From Xiphydria camelus (lineage: Eukaryota > Arthropoda > Insecta > Hymenoptera > Xiphydriidae), in contig OY783200.1 of the NCBI GenBank assembly GCA_963678675.1, positions 3,918,501-3,982,500 of the forward strand: DNA of 64,000 nt, read 5' to 3'. Positions 35,501 to 45,670 of the stretch are shown in pieces. Under the pieces are notes generated by a model. It had not been told where the DNA came from. It was given only the letters and a program-made list of their open reading frames with translations, and ran no database searches. How positions within the stretch are numbered: position 1 is the stretch's first letter; each line of letters begins with the position of its first letter. The translations under genes and the position numbers were made by a program.

Positions 35501-36875
35501 TCGCCGGTCGGCGGCGTACCTTGAAAGGTCGGACTCCGTAGTGCGCCAGCAGGTGTCCCTTGAGCGCGTAGAGCCGGTTGAACTGCCGGCTGCACTCCTC
35601 CCGCGGGCAGAGCCAAACCTTGCCGTTCTCGTTGACGGAGGCGGGTTGGAGGCAGTCGTCGGTGATGCCGAGCTCCTCCAGCGCGTTCGATATCACCAGC
35701 TCGTGCTGATTGCTCGAGGCGACGGAGCAACACTCCGCGGCCGAGCCGCTCCACGATCCGCCGGTCTCGATCTTCGGGAAGCTGCCGGTGGCCTCGATGA
35801 GCTCCGAGGTCTTCCCCTGATAAACCTGCTCCTCCTTCCCGGTATTGATGACGATCTGCGTCAAGTTGGAGATCTTGTCGGTGGATATCGCCACGACCGC
35901 CATCACGCCCTCCTTCGCCGCCGCGCGCTCCTCCTGCCGCGGCGAGACGATCGCCGCGGCTTTCTTCCGCCTCTTGATGATCCGCGGCTCGAGCTTTCTC
36001 CTCTGCTTCGGCCTCTCCGAGCTCCTCGCGACGTTGGCGCCGCGCGCCATTTCCCCCAAATTCCTCGGCGACTCGTCGCTTCGACTCTTCCCCTCGCCGA
36101 CGATCAGCTTCGCTTCGACCGCGGCGCTTTCCTCCACCTTGATTGCATCGCGCACGAAGCTCTCCAAATCCGGTCCCCGCGCCGCGACGCCGCCCTCCGT
36201 CGGACCCCTTGCGACGCTCGTGGAGGGCAGGATCTCCCCTGCAACCATCATAACGTCCGGCGACAGAGCGAGCGGGTCTAACTGATCGAGCCGAAACTCC
36301 GGCAGTATGAAATCGTCGTCCTTCTCGTCGAGCAGCTTCTCCCCTCGCAGCTCCTGCAGTATCGGATCGTACGCCAGGCCCAGTTTCTTGTCGGACAAGT
36401 CGATGTCGATGGACAGCGCGTCCGCGTCCTTCCCCAGGAAGGCGTGCGGCAGCTCGTCGCCGAGGTAGCGCTCGACGCCCTCCTCGACCTCGGATTTGTT
36501 CGCGTCGAGGTCCATGCTGGACACGGACTCGGTCCTCGTCTTGAGCCACTTCTCGATGCTGGCGACAGTCTCGTCGTCGTCGTCGTCGTCGTCTCGGTTG
36601 GAGCGGGGCGCGGGGCTAGTCGCGGCGCGGCGCGTCCTCCTCGCCGCCCGCTTCGCCCTGCGGTCGACCCTGGCGTTCGCCGTTGCGCGCGGCGGGGCGG
36701 TCGCCTCCGCGGAGACGTTGGAGTCGAAGGGGGGCGGCGGCGTCGCGACGCACCTGTCGTCGCTGCTGCTGCTGGTGCTGCGCCGACGTTGGAACAACCG
36801 CGGCGTCGGCTGCTTCGACGACTTCGACGCGGCGGCCACCGCTGGCGGCGGCGGCGGCAGTACCTTCCGTGACAT
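32506..36875 (-). CDS. ZXD-type C2H2 zinc-finger transcription factor
   Basis: Two coding exons, 36875-35520 and 33834-32506, join in phase 0 (donor GTACGC, acceptor TTCAG) to give about 894 residues. The first 410 residues are low-complexity and acidic/basic (proline run, aspartate run near 36575-36595). At least nine C2H2 fingers follow. Finger 1 (CPREEC...H) is at the end of exon 1. The other eight open exon 2, starting CDFDGCAWAF and including CSWPGCGKLF and CTYQGCQWAF; the last finger has the shorter CHMC spacing. The CxxxxC spacing and finger order match the vertebrate ZXDA/B/C family, which act as nuclear transcription regulators with about ten fingers. The C-terminal 170 residues are acidic and could be an activation domain. 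The intron carries a TIR element at 34063-34471. ATG at 36875 is chosen for its good context and because upstream in-frame sequence has no ATG. Confidence 0.87.
34063..34471. mobile_element. TIR element in ZXD-type gene intron
   Basis: The left GGGCGAGGCGTTTAAATTGA and the inverted right CAGGTGAAACGTTAAAATTG ends resemble the termini of the 1.1-kb element at 1012. The first 140 bp (CTTATAAAAGTTATTTGCTT onwards) are homologous to that element. About 410 bp, non-coding. Confidence 0.6.
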
Positions 36876-37734
36876 CTTACACGCGCGCGCGCGCGCACCA
36901 CCCCCGCGGCTGCGGCGAGACGCGATCACCGGGTTTACTCACCGGACGGACGCGGCGACGACGATGTGGACATAACCTCCAAGTCTTCTCGTCACTGTTG
37001 TGGGATTCCCTCGCGGAGCAACGACATCATCCGAACCCGAGGCGGTCGCTCGTTACTCTGCGAGGGGTTTGGTGGGGGATAGGAGCGAGCGGGGTTGTTA
37101 GTACAGGGATTTAGCGAGAGACGGCGCTTGGGTTCGAGTTCCTAGTGCTCTATCGCGCGGTTGATACTTTGGTCCATTTTTTTTTTGAATTCACATAATA
37201 CGAGGATTACGAAGCAGAGTGTATTTCTCAATTACGGTAAGACTATCCTTTATTTATTCCTTTCTTAGATTGCGGTTTATATATATCTTATACCTATATG
37301 GTTGCAAAACGGTGGGTGGGGATAAAATTGAAATATTTAGCATATTTATAGGTACAATGGGCTCGTCCCACAATTTTTTTTATTTCATTTTAGAAAAGTA
37401 CACGACGAATTAGTAATGAAAACACTTTTTTGCGAATTTGTATCACGCTCCTTTTTACCTGCATGAAAAATGGGGAAACTCGGACATCAATTTGAACTTC
37501 TACATTTGCCGCGGCGGAAGTGACGCACACATTGTTAGACCAATAAGAAAGATTTGAACCCGGAGCGCCGAGTTGACAGGCGGACGCGCCGAGTGACAGT
37601 TCACGAAGTTGGCAATGGCAACCGCAGAGCTTCCAATTGGAAAATGCGCATGCTCTGTGCCAACAAAGAATACGTCATTAAAGCGCGGCAATTGCGGAAG
37701 ATTTGAAACATGGGCACATTTTAAAGTTTTTTTT

Positions 37735-38205
37735 ATTAAATACTAGAGGGGATTTAAAAATGAACGTTTTTCACGAAACGAGTTCTTGTAGTATCTGTAA
37801 CACCTTACATATTTTTAATTCATCACTTTAAATTACGCGGGACGAGCCCATTATATTGTAAACATGTCCTCGTGACCGTGTCCTAGGTGTAAACACGAAA
37901 AAAACCTCCGTTCTCGCCAATTGAAAAATTGAGGCGAAAGGTATGTATTCCGTTAAATTTCCCAAGAAAAAATATCAATATAATTTTTCATGTGGCTCCG
38001 CCATCTAATCGGCGGAGTGTTTCGTCCCGGAATCGGCCTGTGGAGTCGTCAGTCAGGCTAGGCCGACTCCTGCCTTATAGACGCTCTGGCAGTTGCGCTC
38101 TTATATACTGCACTCGTGTCGGACACTAACGAGAAGCCGAGAGCTATGGGCTGGGAGCCGCGAGTCGAGGGCCGAGAGGGTCGGCGCTATCTGGCGGCAG
38201 GAGTG
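37735..38205. mobile_element. Internal copy of the 1012-2128 element
   Basis: Collinear with 1143-1680, with an internal deletion: CACGAAACGAGTTCTTGTAG, then ATGTATTCCGTTAAATTT, then the TATATACTGCACTCGTG block. It lies between the ZXD-type gene and the LRR remnant. Confidence 0.65.
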
Positions 38206-38611
38206 AAAAACAGTACAAAAAAAGATGTGCACAACAGCTTGCAGGAATTATGCGTCGAAAAATTTCACCAGTAGAATATGAAAACGAAAATGACGACAAA
38301 TCGTACGCCAAGTGTCGACCAATCTCCACCGACAGAAGAGGTTATGGACGGTCGAAGAATTTATGAAAACGAAAATGACACGACAAATCTTACGTCAAGT
38401 GCGGCGTTGCCGCACTTAGGTGATGTGCGCGCTTGTAGCCTAAATAAAGTTCATAATTCCGTACTTTTTATTTTTTTTTAATTAAAACTATGTAGTAACT
38501 TGATAAACAAAAAATTACAATAATTTTGAAATAATTTGTATAACATTCGGGAAACATTCGGACACGGTGGTAGCTTTTTTTTGTATTTCATATTTCATAT
38601 TGCCGAACATA

Positions 38612-38754
38612 TCGCTTGCTGAATGCAATGGTGGCACAAGTCAAAAAAAATGCATTCTGACATTTTGTTAACAATAAACTCTAGAGTTCATTGTTGACAA
38701 AATGTCGGAATCCATTTTATTTTGACTTGTGCCACTATTGCAATCAGCAAGCGA
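38612..38754. repeat. Fold-back hairpin with almost no loop
   Basis: Arms of about 70 bp, TCGCTTGCTGAATGCAATGG... and its inverted match ending CAATCAGCAAGCGA, meet around CTCTAGAG. They would form a long near-perfect duplex if transcribed. Confidence 0.75.
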
Positions 38755-39573
38755 CATTCTTCATGAACGTTTCTCACGACTGTAAACACACGCTTCCTCT
38801 ACCGTTGTTGCACGTTTCCTCCACCGCCGTTGCACGCTTCGTGCACATTCCTACACTTTACACTTCATGTTCCAATGTACGCTTCCTGAGTGTGAAAGTT
38901 GTACATTCCGTTAATACTCGATGATGGCTTCACGAACACTTCGATATGGTACCTTCCCGTACACTTAGTGCACGCTTTATTTTCCCCAGGGCTGCCACAC
39001 GGTGTCGGGGAAATCTAGCGATTTCGACCTGCGTCTTTGGCAACGCGGTGAGGAGAATCTTTTGCAGTCGAGACAATGACAAATATTCTATTCGCGGATG
39101 CGTCAGGTTCTCAGTGGCACTTTATCGTCTCCTACGCAGAAGAAAACGAGAAATTATACATTTCCTAGCTGCAACGATAAAACTAATTATGGCATAAGAA
39201 AAAGATAATTTTGAAAATTGCTTTAAATTTAACAAGTTTTAGTGGTAAAGAATATAGTGAAGCTACTTTTGAAAAGATCTTTCAGCTTAGATTTCATATA
39301 TATACGGAGTACAAGATGGAAAATATTCGGAGAATTGGAACTACAAGGTCTCAAGTGGGATTTTCTACTGATCTTGAATTCTAATTTCCCCCGTTAAAAT
39401 CGTTAACAATTACTTTTTAGTATTTCACAAATGATGAACAAATTGGAAAAATTTACGAGAAAAAACACGACTAGTGCACATTTAATTTTATTCAGTACTT
39501 TCATGGTTTTGCCCATTGTGCAATGGGGATTGAAACCTATCAGGTTGTACTTCGAATCTAAAGAACTTACCCT

Positions 39574-40068
39574 TTAAACTCTATCATCTTCTGTATCCTC
39601 GATCAACTTGAAGTAGGGAACTGGTTTTAACACCGATATAAAATTGCCCGTGTCGACGAAACCCCAGACGAAGTGCGTTAAGTTATTTGATAACTCCATG
39701 ACGCCTCTGAGAACAATGTTCGATACGCCATCCTGACATATATCATTCGGTACTATCAGTAGCCTTTTGATATTTTTTCAGCTCGCCAAGTATTTGTCGA
39801 AGCCATCCTTCACGTCGAAGTCGACTAATTCCAATTGACTCAAATTTTCCAGCTTCGACACGCCTTCGAGTGTCTCGAACATACAGCTCCAGTATAATGC
39901 TTTCTCCAGCCTCAGACTTTTCAACTTGTGCAATTTCGGCAGGACCATCGTGCCGAATTCTTTCGGGAAGTAGGAACACTCTCCGAGTTCAAGCGTTTCC
40001 AAGTTTGTTAACGATTCTAAAATGTTGATTCCCCCCTGCGAGAAGAGTCGTTTCACAGTCGTCACACT
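39574..40068 (-). pseudogene. LRR-protein exon with in-frame stop (likely pseudogene)
   Basis: A clear acceptor (TTCTGTTTACAG) precedes an exon at 40068. It encodes leucine-rich repeats (LTNLETLELGECSYFP, LKSLRLEKALYW, LENLSQLELVDFDV) of the kind found in insect F-box/LRR-like proteins. At 39780-39778 the frame meets TGA in the context KYLAS-stop-KNIKRLLIVP, where LRR proteins usually have cysteine (LxxCKNLxRL). The frame then stays open for about 67 more codons to TAA at 39576-39574, directly before a canonical donor (GTAAGT). No partner exons are visible on either side. One Cys-to-stop change plus missing exons points to a decaying gene. A base-call error at the TGA is the alternative. Confidence 0.6.
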
Positions 40069-40457
40069 CTGTAAACAGAAGAGCAAGGAGTGTTTCTTGT
40101 GGAATAACGGATAAACGGTATTCATTTATATTTCTTTCAAATTTATCCGTTCATTCGATCCATTTTCATTAATTCGAAAACTATTTAATCATAAAATTGA
40201 CAGATGAAAAATATTTGACACTGGAAGAGAAGAAAAGAATGGTACGTATACTACAAATCGATAAAGATTTGTGATGTTATTTCTAATATCGAAATAATAA
40301 TGTATGTAACGAGTTGGCTAGCTCGTTAAATTGATCTTCATAATAATGCAAATGAAAGCAAATATCTCCAACCCGATATCCTGCCATCATTACTGCCATA
40401 TTACGATAACAATTTGAAATTGTTGCAAGGTTTTTTTCGGCTTTGAATCTAAAGCAA

Positions 40458-40867
40458 CTGAATGGGCATGTTCACAACTTTTTGTACAACTGTTTAAAGA
40501 GTGCATGAATCGGAAGATTAGGGTATTAAAGTAATGTAGGTGAAAAATGGGTCATTAAAAAAATGTTTTTCCATTATTTTTGAGATGTTAAAAAAGGCAT
40601 TCGTTTTAAAGCGTCGCACTTTCACCGCCGTTTTAACTGACCATTCAGAGTCGGGCAACAGATTCTCCACCATTCACAAACCCGGGTTTGGCCCCTTGCC
40701 AATGGCTTTAGTGACGTCACTAAGGATTTCGTTTGAATCGAAGTCAAACTTTAAACATTAAAAAAAAATAAATTAGCGCTCAGAAAAAGAAACAAACACA
40801 TCTTATTAATAAGCACAAAAAGTATTAACGAATTATTAAAAAAAAAATCGTGAACATGCCCATTCAG
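40458..40867. mobile_element. Small TIR element
   Basis: Ends CTGAATGGGCATGTTCAC and its inverted copy GTGAACATGCCCATTCAG are perfect over 18 bp. The 410-bp interior is non-coding. It lies upstream of the LRR remnant. Confidence 0.75.
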
Positions 40868-41289
40868 AGCGCCCGAAGCACAAGAGGGGAAGCATTCCCC
40901 CACTCTTGTTATGACGTACGTTGTGCGCAGGTATGCGCCGAAGGGGAATACGGGTTTAGTTTACGCGTCTATTTTCGTTGCGCGCACACACAGGTATGTA
41001 CCTACCTCTCTAACGGATAGAGTAGGAGTATTCCATAATTCATTTTTTTTAGAATTCAAAGCCCCATCGTACTGAATTATGGAGGGAGTACTGTACTCGC
41101 GTCGCCGAGACTGTCCCGTCGGACAATTATGTTTTCTTTTATTTTACAACGATTTATTTTGTCGTTTGGCAATATGTTTATATGTATTCGAAAGAGCTCT
41201 CTCTGCTCTACAAAACTGCTATAATTGTCATTTCGAATAATTTCATTTTTAAAAATTATTTTTCTGTCTTAGAAGCGGAATATCCAGGA

Positions 41290-41790
41290 GGCAAAAATCA
41301 GCAGTTTCTGCTCCATCTAATCGACGGTGCGTTTCGTCCCGGAGTCGGCCTGTGGACTCGTCAGTAAGGCTAGGCCGACTCCTGCCTTAGACGCTCGGCA
41401 GTTGCACTCTTATATACTGCACTCGTGTCGGACACTAGCGAGAGCCGAGAGCCGTGGGCCGGGAGTCGAGGGCCGAGAGGGTCGGCGCCATCTGGTGGCA
41501 GGGCGCCACAGCGTGACGGGTGTCGCCACATAGGTATACTTTGATAATGTGGTCAGAGACAGGACACGAAATATGTCTACGAGAGACGATTTTGTTCCCA
41601 ACTAAATTATATAACTCGCTTAAGATCTTTTCCTTCGACCACGCTAATTCTATCGATGGAGCTGACTAGAAAATGAAGTGTTGGATTCAGTGAAATCAGA
41701 GAGAAATGGTGTACCGCAGCAGCTCTTCCTATTACATTATTGCGTATACCCGAATTCGGGGTACGTCTCGTTGAGTAAAATGAAGAGAAG
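41290..41790. mobile_element. Copy of internal part of the 1012-2128 element
   Basis: Collinear with 1430-1960, including CTTATATACTGCACTCGTG and ATTGCGTATACCCGAATTCG. No end structure is found, so it is probably a truncated insertion. Confidence 0.65.
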
Positions 41791-42056
41791 TGTTCTCAAA
41801 GTTGACAATGTGTACGTATGCGGTATACGTATTTATACGAAATACACTCTGTGTGCACCGAAAGAGATTAGCGATTATACGTTAATAATAATGAATCGTG
41901 AGTTATCCCGATCACACACGATTTAGTCTCAATATTCCCTCGATCTGTATCTACAGAAAAATGTCTGTAAATGTCATTGCGCAAAATAAGAGAGATCACC
42001 TCATCTCCTTATCCCCTATACATATATGTATATGCATACGCTATACCCGAATTCCT

Positions 42057-42212
42057 TACACTCAAACAAATTTGGCCACAACTAGAAAAAATTATAGTAA
42101 TTGCAGTGATAATTTTCTTCGCAATAGCAAGAATTCTTGCTACGCTAATATTTTTCTAGTTGCCACCAAATAATGTCTGAGGTAGCCAGAAATATAGCTG
42201 GATTGGCTAAAT
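42057..42212. mobile_element. Palindromic MITE, partner at 48816-48971
   Basis: TIR ends AAATTTGGCCACAACTAGAA and, inverted, ATTTGGTGGCAACTAGAA, with a central perfect palindrome AGCAAGAATTCTTGCT. A closely similar inverted copy lies in the Shox intron. Confidence 0.65.
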
Positions 42213-42470
42213 ATTTTTTTCAGTGTACGCTTGCGAGAGACATGGAACATAAAGTATTCTTTAAGCTCGGAGAACGGTGGTGGCGGGGGGGATTCCAAAT
42301 TGCATGTAGGTGTTTCCCGCATGATGCTCCCTCGTCCAATGCGTTGGTCAATTTTTATCGGCGGATCGCGAGACCCACGGCGTAATTTCGTCCGCAATTT
42401 CAGCCCGTTCGGCAGCGATACGTATCAGCTAATCAGAGGCAGAAAAAGCTGGATGAGAGCTCAACCCGAA

Positions 42471-42813
42471 CTAAGCGCCGTCGCTTTCGTCCAGTGTAGA
42501 ATTCACGCGGAAATTCCCATCGACATAAGGATCGGATTTCTCGTGGAGCGGCGCCGAGGATGAACTGTGATAACCGCTGCGCATCGACTCGCGCGAGAGG
42601 AAGTTTCTGCCCTGGCAACCGAAGCGTTTGGCGAGCAAACGCTTGATCTTGTCTTTTTATACGATGATGATTATGATGAGTCCCTGAAGGGTATTTCCCA
42701 AGTCTGTGATGTACCAGATGTACTTTGACGTGTTCTTCTCGCACAGCCAAGATATGATCTCCATTGACGAATTAATGCCAATCACGATAAAAAGTTTCAA
42801 ACAGAGGTTGAAT
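42471..42813 (-). pseudogene. Terminal exon of a Methuselah-like GPCR, interrupted by a stop
   Basis: After an acceptor (CCCTTTTCAG) the minus strand encodes the last two membrane segments of a family B receptor of the Methuselah type: LKLFIVIGINSSMEIISWL (TM6), then YIWYITDLGNTLQG and a run of isoleucines (TM7). Straight after TM7 comes TAA at 42659-42657. The same frame continues with a typical basic tail (KDKIKRLLAKRFGCQG) and a serine-rich end (SMRSGYHSSSSAPLHEK) to TAG at 42473-42471. The stop falls where family members have a residue at the membrane exit. I find no upstream receptor exons (ectodomain, TM1-5) within 42814-43677 or beyond. It may be a truncated pseudogene, or a receptor that ends at TM7 with distant 5' exons. 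Confidence 0.6.
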
Positions 42814-43081
42814 CTGAAAAGGGAAAATGGAGAAGAGAGGGTTTCGGTTCATTGTAGTTATACGGTCGCACGAGTCTTGTGCGTAGGTATTTATGTACCT
42901 ATAATAGCAAACTAGGTACGCGTGTGGTATTTTTGCGCTGTACCTAATTCTTTTTCGTTAGGGAAACGAGCGAGTTAGAAGGGATTTCACCCTGGCGAAA
43001 ATATATCGTATGTGGCTAAATTTACTCGCCAGGAAAAAAATCTTTAATCACTATTACCTTATTATCTAAGAGCTTTTACCT

Positions 43082-43108
43082 CATATATATATATATATAT
43101 ATATATAT
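43082..43108. repeat. AT microsatellite
   Basis: Perfect AT dinucleotides. The surrounding 42814-43677 interval otherwise shows no gene or element that I can name. Confidence 0.9.
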
Positions 43109-43677
43109 CATATTTTTTTGAAGATTACATTTTTATCTATGACAAAGTCTTGTCTCTGCTAAAAGTGTCCGATAGAAAACGACGGAATATAGCAAAAATG
43201 ATTTAAAAATACCACAGAGCGTGAAATGAATCGTTTCTTACAATTTTCATGTTAAATACTTCAGTTTCAGCGGGTCAAGCTTCAAAATGATTTACACCCT
43301 TTAAATAACCAAGTTAAAACGTAAAAGAAAATACGCGTCTAATGTTTTTGATGTATTATGAATTATCGCAAAGCGTAAAAAAAAAATCGACGAAGTCTAT
43401 CTCAAATATTTACCTCGCAAGTGTGCCGAAAATAGATACCAGTTCAAGGCGTTTGGGAAATGTACGCCGAGCGAACACATGCCGTATATGTACATATCTC
43501 ACTCAGGATGAAAAGCCCCGGAAATTGTCGAATTCCGACAATCCGAAAAGTAGCTCCCATATTTTAACACTTACCGCTTGAGAAAACCGTCTCAGAGCTC
43601 CCAGGGGATTCCACCGAATTTTCACAGCATGTCGAGGACTCGCACGAAATTGTAAATAATCCTCCACAACTCCACGA

Positions 43678-44697
43678 TCAACCCTTCGTCTCACAGCCGG
43701 GCGACGAAGCGGGTGCGACCTTCCGCTCTTCCACGTCATACGGCGAGCACTTGCCCCCTCGCCGCGCCTCGCTCAGCTCGCGCAGTCGCTCGAACCGCGA
43801 CGTCTTCTCGATGCTCGCCCTGGGACTGTAGCTCAGCTCCTCGGGGTACGCGCGAATCGCCGCGGTGGCGGCCATGCTGACCCTGGGGGAGATCCTCCTC
43901 GGCAGGTGACGACCGCCGCAGACGCATGCCTCCCTGGTGACGGGCCGCGTCACATCGTCCCTCTCGATGCCGTCCTCGCAGCTGAAGCTCTTCTTCCGCC
44001 TCCCGCAGGGCTTCAGCTCGTCGTAGGGCTTCCTGCCGACCCTGAAGTCGCAGCAGGACCTGATCCTCTCGCACGAATCGCTCTTCCACTCGCAGGGGGT
44101 CACGCGGCCGCGCCTCTCCTCCGTCTTCAGGCTCAGCGCCTTGGGCGGCCGGTACGAGGGGGGCGGGCGAGGCTGGGGCTCGCGGCTCGCGGCGCTCTTC
44201 GGCTTCGCGCGCTCCGTGTACAGCAGCACGTTGCCGGCGGTCAGTCGGTAGCGCGGGTCGCACAGGCGCGCGTCCCTCTTCATGCGCTCCCTCCTGCGAC
44301 AGTAGGCGAGCCGGCAGGTGGACTCTTCAGGGTGGGGCGTCCTCGTCTCGGAGCCGAAGAGGTACTCCCAGAAGCTCTGCTCGGTGCAGGCGCGCGCCAC
44401 GCGCGCGGGACAATTGCTGGGTTTCTCCTTGACGAGTTGCGGCATCCGGCAGAAGTTGAAGAAGGGTCTTCGGGGCTTCGGTAGCGGCTTGCCCAGCCGG
44501 GGATCGAGGCACTTCGACGGGCAGCCCGCGCAGGGCGCGGGACGATTTTCGCAGCCGGTGCAATCTACTTTTTCGGGCTTTTCGGGGGATGATTTTCGGA
44601 AACGGAGGGTGAGGTTGCGGCGCGGGGGGTGGAGGAGCGAGTCGAGCTCCTGCGTTTGGAGGATATCGAAAATATCTTCGGTTATTTTTTCCATCAT
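43678..44697 (-). CDS. Cysteine-rich basic protein of unknown function
   Basis: An intact ATG-to-TGA reading frame of 339 residues, GC-rich unlike its surroundings, which supports real coding. I do not recognise the family. It has a cysteine cluster near the N-terminus (CTGCENRPAPCAGCPSKC, residues 46-63), a WEYLFG motif near residue 120, a proline-rich middle, further scattered cysteines (CEW, CC, CGR, CVCGG) and a high arginine content. No signal peptide or membrane segment is visible, so it is probably intracellular. Cysteine pairs could bind metal, but no known zinc module is evident. It could be one exon of a longer gene; no flanking exon was found. Confidence 0.6.
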   Translation of the reverse strand: MMEKITEDIFDILQTQELDSLLHPPRRNLTLRFRKSSPEKPEKVDCTGCENRPAPCAGCPSKCLDPRLGKPLPKPRRPFFNFCRMPQLVKEKPSNCPARVARACTEQSFWEYLFGSETRTPHPEESTCRLAYCRRRERMKRDARLCDPRYRLTAGNVLLYTERAKPKSAASREPQPRPPPSYRPPKALSLKTEERRGRVTPCEWKSDSCERIRSCCDFRVGRKPYDELKPCGRRKKSFSCEDGIERDDVTRPVTREACVCGGRHLPRRISPRVSMAATAAIRAYPEELSYSPRASIEKTSRFERLRELSEARRGGKCSPYDVEERKVAPASSPGCETKG

Positions 44698-45097
44698 TTG
44701 GGAAGTGGAGGAAATATGTAGCCGGAAGGGGGGGACGAAGAAGCATTCGTTTTCGAGCGAGAAATGGAATAACCTCCGATGTGATGGTTACGGAGGAATT
44801 GAGATCGATTTGGAGAATTTTTGGTGCGCTTGGAAACCTTCTTCGTCTCTCTTCGGACTTGTAGAAGACGGGGTTACCTCTGGCTTTGCTAGGATACTTG
44901 AAATTTTGAGTCTGGACCGAAATGATGCCATGGTGGGAAATCTGTGGGGTGTTGAGCGGACCTGAAGAGTATTTTTCGGTCGAGGGAGACACGGTATAGG
45001 CGCGTATTTTGCATTGGAGTTTAATCGGTGATTGGCCGGTTCCGAGAGAACGTATCGACTCGCATTGCGATTGGAAAGCGTCGGAAATAAATGAAAG

Positions 45098-45670
45098 CAA
45101 ACGCTACAAGGTGACGATACTATTCCGACCGGCTTTAATCGCGATTGTCTCTCATTCGTGGACTTTAGATCTACGTTGGTATAATTCTTTCTTGAAGAGC
45201 ATACCTTCAGCTACAAAAATGGTTTAGACCAGCATAGACCACAAATGCATAGCTAAAGAAATAATCGTGTTCGAATCTGATCGGAATAGTACATCGCTGT
45301 ATTCTACGTTTCAATCACGATTATCTCGTTACCCATGGTCTTTAGACCTAAATTGGTGTAATACTTTTTTGAAGAGCATACTTTCGTCTACAAAAAATAT
45401 TCAGACCAGCATAGGTCCAAAATGCACAGGTAACGAGATAATCGTCTTCGAAGCTGATCGGAACAGTATATCACTGTATTCTACGCTTCATCAGTGATTA
45501 TCTCGTTATCCGTGGAGTTTAGACCCTAATTGATCAATACTTTTTTGAAAGTTTCACTTTCGTCTACAAAAAAGATTCAGATCAACATAGGCCAGAAATG
45601 CACAGATAACGAGATAATTGTAGTCGAAGCTGATCAGAATAGTATACTATCACTGTATTCTACGCTGTAA
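45098..45670. repeat. Tandem array of three palindromic units
   Basis: Period about 180 bp. Each unit has GATTATCTCGTTACC, TTTAGACC, ACTTTTTTGAAGAG with a TCTACAAAAA partner, GTAACGAGATAATCG, then a spacer CGAAGCTGATCGGAACAGTA. The first unit is the most diverged. The rest of 44698-48400 has only AT-rich sequence, CT runs (46591-46612, 46856-46885) and the element at 47131. Confidence 0.8.

Noticed and set aside
35346..36872. Long plus-strand frames opposite exon 1 of the ZXD-type gene
   Set aside because: They are low-complexity shadows of a GC-rich exon, with no domain of their own.
38280..38480. Frame with repeated ENEND motif after the TATA-bearing repeat
   Set aside because: It arises from a duplicated ATGAAAACGAAAATGAC block. 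No protein family is recognised, and it is probably mobile-element tail.
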